Positions 40,094 through 54,800 of a stretch of 64,000 nucleotides of DNA are shown piece by piece. The stretch is from Acrasis kona. Its lineage: Eukaryota > Heterolobosea > Eutetramitea > Acrasida > Acrasidae. Positions within the stretch are counted from its first letter, which is position 1. The number at the start of each line of letters is the position of its first letter. The stretch covers positions 1 to 64,000 of the forward strand of contig JAOPGA020000732.1 in the NCBI GenBank assembly GCA_026419775.2, in the 5' to 3' direction. A program made the position numbers and the translations under genes. The notes beneath the pieces were generated by a model. It saw nothing but the letters and a program-made list of their open reading frames with translations, ran no database searches and was not told the origin of the DNA.

Positions 40094-43000
40094 ATGCAAG
40101 TTAAACTTGTAAGACCAGCTAAAAATGTCCAGCAGAAGCCAGCACAACCATCCCCAATAACAAATACTCATGATGATGACCTCTTACCTTCCAAAGAGGT
40201 TGGCATAGTGAACGACAAGTATGAAGTATTAAAGATGATTGGAGTAGGCAGCTTTGGTAGAGCCATTCTTGTTAGGAGTCGGTCAGATAAAAAATTATAC
40301 GTCATGAAGAGAATAAACATGAATGACATGTCAAAAGAGGAGCAAGAAGGAGCCATGAATGAAGTTAATGTTCTTCAGGTGCTGAAGCATCCGAATATAA
40401 TTGCTTACCACGAGTACTTTAAAGGGGAAGATGGCTATCTTAACATTATAATGGAGCACGCTGACGGTGGCGACTTATTCCAAAGGATCCGCTCTGCTAG
40501 CGGTGTTCACTTTGACGAATCGGTAATTCGTAAAATTTAAAATTAAATTAACACAGCAAGATGATCTTGGACTGGTTTGTACAAACAACTCTTGCTCTTA
40601 AACACGTGCACGACTGTAATATTCTTCACAGAGACTTGAAGACCCAAAACATCTTTTTGAGCTCAAACAACGAAGTGAAGCTCGGTGACTTTGGTATCGC
40701 AAAGATTCTAAACTCGCAGACAGAGTTTGCGAACACTGTGATTGGAACTCCATATTATTTATCGCCAGAGTTGTGTGAAGATAAACCCTACAACTCTAAA
40801 AGCGATGTTTGGGCACTTGGCTGCGTTCTATACGAAGTCACAACATTGAAACATGCATTTAACGGACAAAATCTACCCTCGCTAGTCTTGAAGATTCTGA
40901 AGGGTAACTATCCCCCAATACCAGCTCAATATAGCGATAACTTGAAAAATTTAATCGCTCGTGCCCTTAACAAATCTCCTGATTTGAGGCCCTCGATGCA
41001 AGAAATTTTAGAGATTCCTTTCTTACAAGCTCACGTAGACAAATACAAAAATGGCCTTCCTGTGGTGTCCCGCGTCGTAACTTCAGTTTCAACAACCACC
41101 ACGAACTGTTTAGTTGCAGATTCTGGTAAACAAAAAAACAAACCTCAAGGCGAAAAAAAACAAGTTAGCTGATTGATTTCAAAATTTAATCTAAACTTCG
41201 ATAGTCTGTAATAGGAGGCGACACTTGGACAGGCGATAAGCACAAGCAGCTAGAGAATATGTATCTAATGTTGCACCCCAGCAAAAGGGATCCGATAGAC
41301 GCAGAGTCAAAGCAAATTATCGAGGAGAAGAAAGACAAGTTATTAAATGCTAGGCAACAAAGAAGAAAAGAAGAGCTACTCAACAGAATAAAGCAAGAAG
41401 AGTTGAGGAAGCAGTCTGCTGTGAATGTAAGTATTTCTCAATGTATACATCTAACTCTATAATAGCAATCTATCCAATCCGACGATTCGCCTGCGATCGT
41501 GAAAAGACAGGTTGTGTCAAGCCATAGTGAACCTGAAATAAGAAGAGTTAAAAGTCAGAATCAGTCAACACCTGAACCAGTGCCTATGAGGCAATCGGTT
41601 TGTGATTAATTTTTATATGTGCTAATCATTAGCAGCATCCTAAGCAGTTGGAAAGGCAAGGAAAGAGTTCACCAGTACCAGAATCTTCATCCCCAATTCC
41701 TCCTCAGCAATTTAAAAAGCCAAAGGCACCCATTATGCAATCTGCGCCCTCGCCTCCTCCAAGGCAACCTATAAAACCAGATATAAAGCAACCAACTGCT
41801 GTTGCTGCGCCTATAATTGATAACGTGCCATCTTTATCTGAAAGAGATGAAAAGAACAAGGAAAGACAAAAATGGGTGAACCAGATATCAGGAAATGACA
41901 TCAAAGAAAAAAAGAAACAGTTTTTGGCTCAAAAGAAAGCTGAGAAAGAAGCTGCTAAAGAGGCTGAACTGTAAGTAGATTTGTAAACTTACAATCGCTA
42001 ACTTTATAAAAGTCTTAGGAAGAAAGAGCACATGATGAAGATGAAAAATATTCAAAAAAGAGCACCAGTAATGAGAGTAAATCAATCTTTTGAAGAGGAG
42101 CCAGAGCCTGCACCAGTAAAGCAAGAACCAATTGTAACAGCTTCTGTTTACAAAGATCCCGAAATAGAGCGAAAAGAGAAGGAGAGGGAAGAGAAGTCAA
42201 GACTAGATGCTGAGAAGAGAGACAACGAGAGGAAAGAATTTTTAGCGAAGATGAAGAAAGCTAAAAAAGCGCAAACTGAAGTACAGGATCAGACGGAAGT
42301 TTTCGTGGCAGAAGGAAAGAAGAAGACTTATTCTGAGGCTCTTACAGCATCCCTAACAAAAGCAATCAATATTAGTGAAGTGATGGATGCACCACCAACG
42401 GAAGTAAAATCACCAACAAAGATCAATTCTCCTACTCCAGAGCCGAAGAAAGTACCAGTCAAAGTTGTCAAGCCTCCGCCAAAAAAGAAGCCTGTCAACA
42501 AGAGGCCAGAGTGGGTGGACATAGCAGAACCACAATCAGATCTTGTTGAGGAGCCCAACAACGAAGAGGAATTTAAAGTAGAGATTAGAATGCCTGCTCG
42601 TAAAATGGCTCGAAGTCCTCCACAAAGGAAATCTCCCCCGCCAGAGGTAGAGCGGCAGTCTGTCAATAGAAGTCCCCCAAATAGAATTTCTTCACCAGAT
42701 GTACAAAATCGCCCCCACACACCAGACATCTCCAACTTTGCAAGTAAATCTGAAGAACGTAAACAGTCTCCAAAAGTGGCAAGGCCGAGAACTCCTCCAC
42801 CCCCAGTGACTATTACAGTCCAACAACCAACATTAAAAAACGAAGAGTTATCGCGGGCTATATCTCCAGAACCTGAACCTACAGGTGAAGTTTCCGAAAG
42901 TGCATTGGCCAAATTGAAAACAGACGAACAAGAAATCAAAGACAGGTTGAGCGTAAGGATAGAAAACTTGAGACAGCTATGCGAAGAAAAGTTTGGAGAA

Positions 43001-43171
43001 GATGATTTCATGAAGGCCTATCGACTTTTAAGACAGGTCTCACATGATGACGAAGATATGGACATGCATGAAAAATTACAAAATGCACTTGGTGACAGGT
43101 TTGGAAAACTGTATCCACACGTCAAACAAATTCAACACCTTATATATTGCGAAGATAAATTTTATGGTTAA
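40094..43171 (+). CDS. NEK-family serine/threonine kinase, 958 aa
   Basis: Six exons: 40094-40522, 40561-41163, 41205-41426, 41466-41597, 41633-41970, 42019-43171; introns 38, 41, 39, 35, 48 nt. The kinase domain starts at about residue 43: IGVGSFGRA glycine loop, VMKRI lysine, HRDLKTQN catalytic loop, [15 protein letters not shown] activation end. All catalytic residues are present. HRDLK..N, ALKHVHD and the long tail point to NEK1/3/4/5-like kinases of centrosome and cilium control. The tail has a basic coiled coil ([23 protein letters not shown]), a P/S-rich region and a C-terminal helical block ([19 protein letters not shown]) shared by these NEKs. The 3' end is 22 bp from the TALE gene. 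Confidence 0.93.
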
Positions 43172-43193
43172 ATAAATGTTACATTGAAAAAAA

Positions 43194-44052
43194 TCACTTG
43201 AAGTATTCGGTAATGTCTTCGTGAGGAATTCCAGTTAAATTGTGGTTCATGGTATTAAAGTCATGTCTCATGCCGTTATGTATAAGGAATTGTTCTTGTG
43301 CGAAGTTCGGTGAATACATTGGTATGGCACCAGTTGGTGTGTTGTCTGACTCTGACGTACCACGCGAACGCGTTGACTTTTTTTTCTTTTCTCTTATTCT
43401 CTTGTTGGAGAACCAATTGTTAAGCTGCAATAGAGTGAGGCCGCATTGATTACACATTATCTTTTTCTCTTCTTCGCTAGGATATCTATTAATAACAAGT
43501 CAGTGTGTGTCAAACATGTAGGACTCACGGGCTGTCAATGTGACTATTATACCAACCGTTGAGAACGTCAGATACTTCTTTCGTGTATCCCTTTCTTTTC
43601 TTCCTCCTCTTAGCTTGCTCTAGTGCATCCTGTTGGAATGTTTTTTGTAACTCCTTCTTTACCTGTGATAGCTGCTTTGCCTCAATGTTTGATGAGCTTA
43701 CTCCTTTTCCAAAGCTTGAAGAGTCACTATCCTGAGAAACCTCAGTTTCAATTATGCCGGGTGCGACTTCCATCGGTCTACCATTCTGTTGTGCCTCGTG
43801 GTGCTGTTTTATCTTTAGTGATGTAGAAAGTTTGTCGATGTAATCATCTCTAAGAGATGACAGGATTTCCAGTTCTTGTTGTTCTATCAAGTTGACGGCC
43901 AAGCACTTGAGCATCAAGAGAACGGTAGGGTCATCTTGACTGGTGGTGAGGTCATCGGTTTCAACCGAACAATTCAACTCCGCAGGATCATAGGTCGTTG
44001 TGCTCATCAAAGCGTTAATCAGCACATGTTTAGATGCATCACTATCACTCAT
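43194..44052 (-). CDS. TALE homeodomain transcription factor
   Basis: Two exons, 44052-43529 and 43485-43194 (43-nt intron), 271 residues from ATG 44052. The homeodomain (about 150-215) has the three-residue loop extension PYP created by the splice (NSHIDSPYPSEEEKKIM) and recognition helix NNWFSNKRIREKKKK. WF.N.R is intact, with S and K where I and A are usual. The N-terminal part is acidic and helical (CLAVNLIEQQELEILSSL), possibly for dimerisation as in PBX, MEIS or KNOX partners. TALE pairs control sexual or developmental switches in several protists and algae. The frame is open upstream of the ATG to a single TAA, beyond which another ATG frame lies in the same phase. Confidence 0.88.
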
Positions 44053-44106
44053 TGTGTTTTCCCAAGGTTTCAACTGCCACTCAAAATAAATATCTGACCA
44101 GGTTGA

Positions 44107-44331
44107 TTAAGAAATTGCAGGTTGGTCTGAGGATGGTACGGACGGTACAGAACTGTATAAATGCTCATTACTTGTTGCCATGTTATTCCTGTCCCCTGCG
44201 TGTATTATGTGACATTTGACGGTGGCGTACATACTATTTTTTACTCTTCCGACTGTCAAACTGACAGGTAGACAGATGAATAAAATCGATAAAGCAAAGG
44301 TTCTTTGATGTAGATATTTCAAACTGATCAT
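44107..44331 (-). CDS. Possible 74-aa leader ORF above the TALE gene
   Basis: ATG at 44331 opens 74 codons ending TAA at 44107, in the same frame as the TALE gene and just above it. It begins with a hydrophobic segment (RTFALSILFICLPVSLTVG) and contains a second ATG (MATSNEHLYSSVPS). It could be an upstream ORF, an independent small secreted protein, or a 5' exon joined by an in-frame intron of about 69 nt that removes the stop. I cannot choose between these. Confidence 0.3.
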   Translation of the reverse strand: MISLKYLHQRTFALSILFICLPVSLTVGRVKNSMYATVKCHIIHAGDRNNMATSNEHLYSSVPSVPSSDQPAIS

Positions 44332-44803
44332 TGATAGTAGTATTCAAAAGTGATCGGCACAACAAACTATCCGAATGCTGCATGCCCCACATTATAATTC
44401 CACATTATAATGCCACACATTAATAAATAAAAGTTGCATCAATTAATTTATTTGTTTGATATTAGATATTTTGCACTTTGTATGTAATCTATGCAAAGGT
44501 TCATCAATGATATCTGATGATTTAGGACAAATATCTATAGCATTAATTTAATTCAGAATAAATATCTATAGCATAGTAAATAACTTAGGCAGTCACTTCG
44601 CCCAAGATAGATTTTATGATTGTGAGTTTATTGATCTGTGATGAAGCCAAACCTCCTCTAACGCTGATGAATATACGCTTTTGAGTCACATTAACCAATA
44701 CACTAATATATCAATAGGTTTGAACCTAGAAGTCACCACCCACGACTTCTCCCTCGATTGAAGTGAAATTGATTGTAAAGAAAAATAGAACTGAGCGTCG
44801 AAC
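44332..44803. repeat. Gap with short direct repeats
   Basis: No gene seen. CCACATTATAAT occurs twice in tandem around 44387-44412, and the 15-mer AAATATCTATAGCAT occurs at 44529 and again at 44560. These may be recombination or slippage products, or paired factor sites above Dus1. Confidence 0.45.
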
Positions 44804-45781
44804 ATGTCTGTGAAATTGGGTGGATATGATTTTTATCAGTCGATTGGATGTCCGAAATATGCCATGGCGCCAATGGTGGAGCAAAGCGAACTCGCGTTTC
44901 GTCTTTTATGCAAAAGATATAATACACAATTAACATACACCCCCATGTTTTTTTCACAAAGTTTTGTTGACGACGAAAACAACAGGAAAAAATATTGGCA
45001 GAGCACTCCTGATGAGGGTCCTCTACTTGTTCAATTCTGTGGAAACGATCCTCAGGTACTTGTTCAAGCTGGTAAACTTTGTTTGGAGATGCCACACGCC
45101 AAAGAATCAGTTGTTGGAATAGACTTGAATTTAGGATGTCCACAAAGATTTGCACAAAAGGCTCGTATTGGGGCTTTCTTGATGGAGGAACAAAATCTTA
45201 TTCGCGAGATTGTTTCTACCCTTCATAGAGAGTTACCAGTTCCAATTACATGTAAAATAAGAATATTCAAGGACATTCAACATACAATCGCGTACGCTCA
45301 AATGATTAGAGATGCTGGTTGCCAACTTTTGGCAGTACACGGAAGAACAAGAGAGCAGAGAGGGACGGTGCAAGGCTTGGCTGATTGGGATGCAATAAAA
45401 ATTGTACGAGAGCACATTAAAGACATTCCAGTGTTTGCAAATGGTAACATTAGAACTCTCAAAGATGCAGATGATTGTATCGAACACACAGGATGTGAAG
45501 GTGTGCTTTCCGCATGTGGTTTGCTTGATACACCTGCTTTGTTTAGTGGTGTTAATCACGATAATACCAAACTGGCCTTAGAGTATCTTGAATTGTGCGC
45601 AGCTCACGAGCCACCAGAACATAGTTTCATGACTGGACATGTGTTCAAAATGTTGAAAGATAAAGTAAAGCCGTATAATGACTTGAAGGTGCTGCTAAAT
45701 ACAGCTAGGACAAGACAACTTATGAAGGATGTTGTGGTTGAATTGGGTTTTAGAGAAGAAAAAGAAAAAATGTATAAATAA
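44804..45781 (+). CDS. DUS1: tRNA-dihydrouridine synthase, Dus1 type
   Basis: Single exon, 325 residues. The FMN-barrel blocks are clear: YAMAPMVEQSELAFRLLC, PLLVQFCGNDP, the catalytic DLNLGCPQ with C112, CKIRIF, LLAVHGRTREQRG, VFANGNIR. Dus1 reduces U16/U17 in the D-loop of cytoplasmic tRNAs using NADPH. The ending is shorter than in yeast Dus1. Intronless, unlike most neighbours. Start at the first ATG of the conserved frame. Confidence 0.95.
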   Translation: MSVKLGGYDFYQSIGCPKYAMAPMVEQSELAFRLLCKRYNTQLTYTPMFFSQSFVDDENNRKKYWQSTPDEGPLLVQFCGNDPQVLVQAGKLCLEMPHAKESVVGIDLNLGCPQRFAQKARIGAFLMEEQNLIREIVSTLHRELPVPITCKIRIFKDIQHTIAYAQMIRDAGCQLLAVHGRTREQRGTVQGLADWDAIKIVREHIKDIPVFANGNIRTLKDADDCIEHTGCEGVLSACGLLDTPALFSGVNHDNTKLALEYLELCAAHEPPEHSFMTGHVFKMLKDKVKPYNDLKVLLNTARTRQLMKDVVVELGFREEKEKMYK

Positions 45782-45898
45782 CCTTTTGTTTAAATGGTTT
45801 ATGTATAAACTTTGATTTGGTTTTGTCACGTCTCTTTTAATGTTGATGATTACAATAATAACTAAAAATAGGAGTGGACTAACAAAAATATAGGCAAA

Positions 45899-48800
45899 AT
45901 GTTTGAAAGCCTGAGTTCATCGTCTATAATCTCAAAGCTACTAGTCCAAACTCTTGGCGACTACATAGAGGGATTCGATCCTGATTCAGTCCATTTATCT
46001 TTTTGGGATGGTTCGTGTCTTACTCTATTTCACTAATAATTTTAGGTTGTATTCAACTTGAAAACCTGACCATTAAAAAGAGTGCATTGGACTACTTTGA
46101 TGTGCCTTTCTCAGTTGCACAAGGGTCAATTAGAAAAATTGAAATCAGGGTACCGTGGACGACACTACTCACGGACTCTAGTCCTATAAAAGTGATCATT
46201 GAGGATGTTTGTATAGTTTTACAGCCCCACAAGTGTACAGAGTATGATCCTAGTCGTGAAGAAGAGATCAATTACCACGTCAAGAAACTAAGACTGGACC
46301 ACCACGAGAGATACCAAACAATGAAGGATTCATGGAACTTGGAAGATGAAGAAAAACTTGACCGAGACCAACCATGGAGTTCGAAATTGGGTGAAGTCAT
46401 TTTTGCAAACATGGAATTTTCCCTCAAGAACCTTCACGTTCGATATGAGGACCTTTCCAATAGAAAATTCCCAATGTGTTTTGGGTTGTCGCTTCCAAAG
46501 CTCAAGGTTACTCCACAAGGAGCACAATTTGATTCTTCCTATGCAAGAAACATCTCATTTGAGAATCTCATCATTTACAGCGACTTTACGTACGAACAGG
46601 AATTGGTCACACTTGAAAAGTACACTATTAAATTCTTTTTCATTTTACTAATTGTGTAGTCGTAGTACACAGCCGTCACTCCCACCTGATGAAACGTTAG
46701 CAACGATGGACAGAATTTTGGAAAAGGAAACCTATCGTTACTTGATCGAACCTTTCCATGGAACCGCTGACATGGAGTGGCAAAAGAATCGCACAAAACC
46801 TGATCTTGATCGTCCTCTTCTTACCTCAAACATTCAACTTCAAAAGCTGAAGCTGGTCATGGACTCTAGACAATGGGACGTTGCACTTGGTCTCTCTGAA
46901 TACTTTTCAAACTTTGAAAGAGCAGATAGAGTATGTTGAACACTTCAAATCCTTTTTAACTCTTAAAAGTATCGTAAAAACAGACCAACATGTACATTTA
47001 AAACAAAAGAGGAACGTACAAAGTGGTGGAAGCATACGATCAAATGTTTGAAGAAGGAAATCAAAGGGAAACGTTTCACGTGGGATCAAGTAGAAAAGAG
47101 AAAGATTGAACGAAACGAATACATTCCACTTTACAAGAAGAGAATAGCAGAATCATGGACAGCTCCACTCCACATGATATCCAACGCACAGTTGGAAACC
47201 CTACAAAAGGAAATCAATTATCAAGACATTATATTGTGAGTCCATCCATCAAACATTTTTTTCACACATGACAGGTATCGAGAGATCGCCAAGAAGGAAA
47301 TGAACGTTCTAACAACACAAAACAAATCATACATGTGGAACAAGGAAGACGAAAAGGAATTAGAAAAGAGCAAAAAATCAAAGAGTTGGTACGATAATTG
47401 GTTTGGAAAGGATGCTGACGATGACGATCAACAACAAATCGAACAAACACGAGACCGATCGCAACAATCAAACGACAAGTCACCCATCAAATATGATAAC
47501 AATCAAGACAGTGACGACGATCAAGAACCTTCTTATTATCCAGACCATTATGACTTGATGGTGATCGGAGCCACATGTACACAAATTGTTTTCGAAACAC
47601 ACGACTACAATAGAGATTTGATCGGAATAGTCCAATGGGACAACATTAACACGTTAACTCGATTCCAAGAAAAAACAGTTCATGCCGATGCATCCCTTCA
47701 TGATTTCAGAGTCATCAACGCATACTATCACAAATCAAGTTTTCAAAACATTATTCTCCGATCCGACCAAAACGATCACGGTAATGTCAATTCCAAACCA
47801 CTCTTCAGCATTCGAGTCCAAACACATCCAAACGGGTCATCGTCCAGACACGACGGAGATTTAACCATCGACATGAACGTTCAACCCATGGACATTGTAA
47901 TCAACGTTGTTTTCATTCAACGTTATTTGGGTTTCTTTGCTGTTCCCAGTTCGGTCAACTTGAAACAATTACAACAAATGATCAAAAGACAAGTGAATTA
48001 CGTAGGAGAGAGAGCAGCCGATAAATTAAAACAAGCGCTTCAAGACGAGTGGTTATTTACTTTACAATGGAATTTCATCAAACCAAGAATAATTTTATTG
48101 GAAGATTACAATAGCAAAGAAACACAATGTTTGATTCTGAGCGCAGATCAAATCAACTTGAACAGCATCAACAATCAACGAGACCAAAACGATAATCAAC
48201 AACAACAACAACGCAAACAATTACAAGAAGAAGATTATTACACGCATTTAACAATGGACATGAAGCAAATTGAATTATATTCTTGTCACTCTGATTTGTA
48301 TCACCATTCGTTTAGTAACGACACCGCTCACTCCAAACACGAAATTTTCCAACCCTTTCACATGCAGTCGAAATTAGGATTGTGTTTGTTGGTTCACACG
48401 ACCGAATTCAGCGTCGCCAAATTAGAATCGAACATTGACGTGATATCCATACTCATCACTCCCGAAAAAATGAAGAGATTAGTGAAGGCATTTAATCAAA
48501 TTGTCGATCTGGTTGACTACCCGATTGGTTACGAATCAAGACACGTAGTGATGAGCAGTCGATTGATACTGGTCAACGGTCCCACATTACACAGAATGAC
48601 CATGGATCCCGATAACGACCAAATGCCCGATTCTGGAAGGGGCAAATCCGAAAATTTAGATTCGAAAAGTCAAATCGAATCTGGATTTATTTACGAACAA
48701 CAACCACAACAAATGGAGTATTGGGCCGAGTTACACGATGGTGGTAAATTATTATTATACGATCGATTGGATCACGAAAGAGTGGCAGCGGTCGCTAATA

Positions 48801-51800
48801 TTGATTTGATTCACGGCGGACCCAAGTGTCAAAACAAACGTTATCGCTTCGGTCTTTCTCATCGATTAGAAATGATGAGAAGAAAAAGAAAATCGAAAAA
48901 GATGGATGGCGATGACGAATGTGGCGAATCTGATTTTCGTCAAGAAACGAACGCGCACATTTGTAAGGAGGAAACGCATCAATCGGAACTGAGGGATGAT
49001 CAATTCAAAATTGCATTGCCCGCTCGTAACGGAGTACAAACGTATTTTATATTCCAAGTGCCATCTCGCGAATCTGATTTGGAAGTTAAAACAAGAAGGA
49101 CGCAATTAGCACACGAACAATACGATGTATGGAGGTATGGATTCGTGGACGATCCGAAAAATAATCAAATCGAAATCGGTCACATTGATCAAACGCCGGA
49201 TCCAGTCGAAATTCAACGCAAATCAGATCGAGAATCAAATGATGATTCGAATCACGAAGAACAAAAAAATCATGAATTGATTTCGGAATGGTGCAGGAGA
49301 ATTCATTGTCAATGTTTGGTCCATGCACTTTACAAGATGCAATCTCCGAGTATGGATTTACAAGATGAATCTGACGAATGTGCAGATGCAAAAAACATGA
49401 ATCAAAATAGAGTTATTTTTGATATTTTATTACAATTGAATCGTGTGGAGGTCAAAATGGGTTATCATCAGTCCAACAGGACGTTACAAAAAAATAAAAG
49501 TTGGTACCAAGAAGATCCATTTATGAATTTGATCGTCGATCGATTGGTAGTTGGGTTCATTTATAGAGCTTATGATTTTACGTTAAGGACCAAAATGAGT
49601 GGTGTCGATTTGGTGGACCAGACGGTGGCCAACTCGCCCGTCGTTGTAACCACCCACCGTCATGATCTAGTCAACCGATCATCGTTCGATCAATATGACG
49701 ATCAAATCGTCACCATGGAAATGGTGTACTTGTTAGACGAAGAGAGTTTATTCTACACTGACGAAATTGACATTCGAGTGGATTTGAATTGTAAAAGATT
49801 ATTTTTTTTCATCGATGCCATCACGTGTGCAAGTTTTGCAGAAATGTGGCACGACCTAAAGGATGTATTTCAAGAGTTGATCGGAAGGACGGCCTTCTTT
49901 GTGACAGATCAGGGAATCAGCGGTCCGCAAGAATTACTGACCAGCGATCGAATGACCGTAAAATCAACCATTCGATTCAATCAATCCATCATTTATCTCA
50001 TCGACATGTCCACTCCATGTATACGCCTCGACATTGACGACCTATCGATCGGATACGGTTACAACGGCCGCACATTTGATTACGAATTAAAAATCAAAAA
50101 TGTACAAATGGAATTAACGGATCGTTCCCAATGTGTTTTATACAAGGAAATTGATCATGATGACCATGATCAATTATTAGTAGATTTGAAATATACACAA
50201 CACGTTGCAGATAGCGGAGAACGTAATAGCGATAATTGGCATCACGACCCCAATGCTTATAAAGAATCGGACGGAATCACCATCAGTCCCTATTGGATCA
50301 ACGACATTTATTTCCATTCGAATGGATTACGTATCGTTGCGTTACGTCAAGTTTACGAAACGATTTATCGATGGATATTCAAATCTCCATTGTATCAATC
50401 CATGATGGAAGCAGATATGAGGGATCCTAATTACTATACATCTCCACAAGTACCAGGGTCACAATTATACAAGTGCAATGTGGAGATTCGTGATGTAAAA
50501 GTTCACGTGCCGACTTGTACTGATGATGATTTGAGAGATGATGGATTATGGTTCGCATTTGATCTTTTCGAATTGCAATCCAAAAACGATAAAAAGTGTA
50601 GAACGATGGTACGGGAACATCACTTGGGTAACGTTCGAAATTTCAAATGGGTAATGGATCACATGAATGTGATGGAGCCTTTACAATTCATAACCAATTT
50701 GGATCGTAAAGTTAGATTGGCAGTGAGAGATGTGGATAGAAGGGGTAACAAATTAACGGAAGCACAATTGCGTGATTTTTTATCTCGTCAAGAAGGAGAT
50801 GAATTTGCACAAGATGATTTTAGCATCGGAGCGATTGATTTGAATCTAGATCTAACCAAAATTAAAATCAAATTGAATCCAAATCAATTCGATACGTTGA
50901 TGAAATGTTGGAGGAGTAATTTGGCAGATTCGAAATTCGAACCCATGGAATTAGAGTCCATTTCTGATCAAATGATCGAAAAACAAAAACTTGTGGAATT
51001 ACAAAACATTTATGAATCTAGAAAGAGCGCACATCATTTGGAACACGGCACCACTACTTTATTGCAATACGTGTCCATGACCGCTAGCATGAGTAGAAAT
51101 TGGACAACGACTGGAAAGTTATTCAAGAGTCCAGAAGAATTAACAAAACATAATTCAAATCAGCATGATGATCATCATGACGAAACGAATCATCAAAGAA
51201 GTGCGCTCATGTGCATTAGAATGGACTCTGATGAAAATCACATTCATGATTTGGTTCTCGAAATGAAATTCAAATTCGTGATCGAGTCCATTGAAATTAA
51301 TATAGATCCTTTTGATTTGAACGTACGAGGTGCATTAATTTTATTGAATCAAAGTGCAGAAACTGCTAGACAACCAGATCAACAAGAAGTTTTGGAGCAT
51401 CGAACGGAATCAATGGATAGAATCGTTAGCAAGACTTGTTCAAGAATGACGATTGGAAATTTAAAAATCATGGATGGAGATTTGGAAATTGTAACATCGA
51501 GCGGAAATTTGTTGGATGGCGAATTGAGCATCACTCAGAATCACTCCGAATCCAAATTAAACGTTTCTGATTTGAATGTGAATTTGAACATTGAATCACT
51601 AAAGAACGTACATTACAAATTTGGATTACCGCCACATCACCTATCCTCAAGGATCAACATATTACCCAATTCAGCATTAAATTACATTGGTGATGATTTG
51701 AATTTGGATCAAAATGTAACTTTGAGTCATTCTAATCCATGGATCATCAATAGTAATAAAAATACAATCACCATCGATGGAAGAGGCCATGTGATTGAAT

Positions 51801-54800
51801 TATCTCCCAACTGTATACAAATTCAATCCAACACCATTGTACAATTCAAAAACACATCCTTCTTTTATCAAGGCGAATTAAATCAAATGATCAATGACGT
51901 GAATAAAGTGAGCGCTCCCATGATCGACGGAGCTCTTCAAATGTTCAATGATGAATTTCAAATCAAGAGATTTAAAATTAAAAGTAGTATTTTGAAATCA
52001 ATTGAAATTTTACAAATGAGAATCAGATACGAACAATCGGGCGATGCATCAGATGATGAACATGATGATGATTCTGAAGATGGCGAAAATGAAAAAAATG
52101 GTGAAATTTCGAATCACAACGTTAAGAATGTCAAAAGACATGATGATCACGAAAAGTATTTAATTGATCAATCTAAATTAATTCCAAGACCAATGTGCGT
52201 TCAATTCAAATGTACAATTTCGTCCATTTCGTTATGCATGTCATCATCTACACCTTGTTATCGATCATTATCATTACGTATCAATTCGCCTGCATTATCA
52301 TTAGAGACGAATCAATTCGGACGAGAACATTATGAATTCGATGCGCCTCGAATTTACATTTTGAATGATTTGAATTCGAATGTAATGAGCAATGTCGATT
52401 TGAATGTTAAAATTTCCACCATGCAACACGAACCATCCGACGATATGGTCAATAGAATTGTATCGATGCATTTGAGTCCCATTAGGATTCAATTCTATTT
52501 TAATGATTTGAAATTGATTTTTAGAATTTTACAACAATTGGAACTCGTCAACAATCAAGAATCAATTTTGGATCAAGATCAAGAAGCTTCTCTCGATATC
52601 GAAACCAATGAACAAGATGTCGATGACGAAGAAGAAATGGATACGACCAGTGCATTCGAAATGAGCGTTCGAAAGAGAAGATGCGAAAAACAATTTGATT
52701 TACGAAATGCGAGAGATGAGCATTCGCAAATTCTAATCAGTCGGTATTTGATCCTGGAACATGTTCCTTTTGATTTTGAATTTATAATTGATGATGATCA
52801 CTTTGAGTCGAATGGAGTGGTGACTCCCATTTTGAAATGTGAAATTTCACATTTGGAAATTTCTAATTCTGAATATATCAGTAAACAATTCAAAGCAAGT
52901 GATGAATACAATGTTTCGAATTATTCAACATTTGTGATGAAATCCAATGCGTCGCTCAAGTTGACCGTCGAGTACTTTAATACAAAATTAGGAGAGTGGG
53001 AACCTATATTGGAACCTTGTTTGTTCAAAGTGACATTTGATTCGTTACCGATTCAATCACAATTACAAATCAAGTCAACCAAGAATTGGTTCACCGGAAA
53101 TTCAACAGATGTTGTGACGGTACCCCAATCACATCGAGTCACCATGAATAATGATGGTTTGGAATTTACGTGTTCCAAATTAATCATTCTAAATGCAAGT
53201 AATGTGTTTACGAGATGGCAATCTGATTTCGATCAACCAATCACCAAACGATTCAACAAACCAAAACCATTCGAAATTAGAAATTGTAGCGGGTGCTTGG
53301 TTGAGTACACTTATGATGGTCAACTGGTCACATGTGAAGATTACCAATCGTGTCCATTACCAAATCAACCATCCGTTGTAACCATCGCCATCAATTCTGC
53401 ATCCTATCAAATCAATCCCAGAAGAATCGGAGTTTATTCCGTCATGGTTGACCAACAAATAAGAGCAGCCATCGAAGCACAAGTAATAAACTCCGTACAC
53501 GTCATCACCATTCGATCGCTATTCAAAATAACCAACCGATCCAGTCAACCCATTTCCATTGGTGCATGTTTGGATCGAGATCAAGTTTACAATATCGGAG
53601 AAATACAACCCGACCAAGATGCCAACGTACCGATCCAATATGCCAGCGCATCACTAAGAGTCATGTTCGATAAACACTCCGAATGGTCGCCCATGAGTCA
53701 ACCACTGCCCGATCTACTACACAACATCAACACCATCCAATCAATCAACTTGGAAAACGTTCAAAGCATTTACTTGTGTCCACAACCAGATAACTTGTCC
53801 ATAGAAATCAAAGATTCATTAAGCATACGCAACTTGATGTTCTGCGACATGAATGTGAGCGTTGTTCAAATTTACAATGGTGACGAAATTACGCCATTGG
53901 TCAGAAATTTGGATTTGAAGATTGGACAAATTCATGTATTGACCAATGTGAATTTATCGTTGGATGTGATCTTATTCATCAACTCGATGGACCAAATACC
54001 ATGGTCTAATCCCGTTGGATCGGTGATCAGGAGCGTGAGCAGCACCGAAGATTCACAATTACAAGTGATGCATCACGATTCGAAATTTAACTTGTCGTTG
54101 AGTTATTCTAATCACGTAGCCAATGGACCAGTGAAACAAGTGAGCGTTTATAGTCCCTATTGGATCGTCGATCACACTCATCAAGATTTGAACATTTCTG
54201 ATCAAACCGTAAATTCCTATCGAGATTTGATCAAGATGAAATTCAAAAATCATCATCATCATCAAATTCATGCCGTCAACAACAATACCGTCATGAGTCA
54301 ACATGTGATTCCATTCCAATTCGAAAATTCAAAACACGAAAAAATCAAATTCAAATTGAACGAATCAGATTGGAGCGATTCGTTTGATTTGGATCATTTG
54401 AAAAACAATCAAAAAGATGTAATCAAATGTAACAATGGAAACGTGAGATTTGATTTGGGCATTCATAGAAAAGATGGAGATGGCGATTTGAAATTAACCA
54501 AAATCATCACCATCACCAGTTTATACATTTTAACAAATCAAACACAAAATATAATAACCGCCCATCACATCAACGATCATCACCAAATTGCACAGCAATG
54601 GACGTTATCGCCCAATCAATGCATTGATTTGTATCACGATCAATTCATGATCAAATCAGATTCCATCCGATTACAATTCTCAACGAACGATGGTTACAAG
54701 AGCATCGGAAGCGTATTGAGCGACGTTGTCAGCAAGAGAAGACACAAAATGACCAACGGATCTGAATTTCAACAATTCACGATCGAAAGTAAATATCAAT

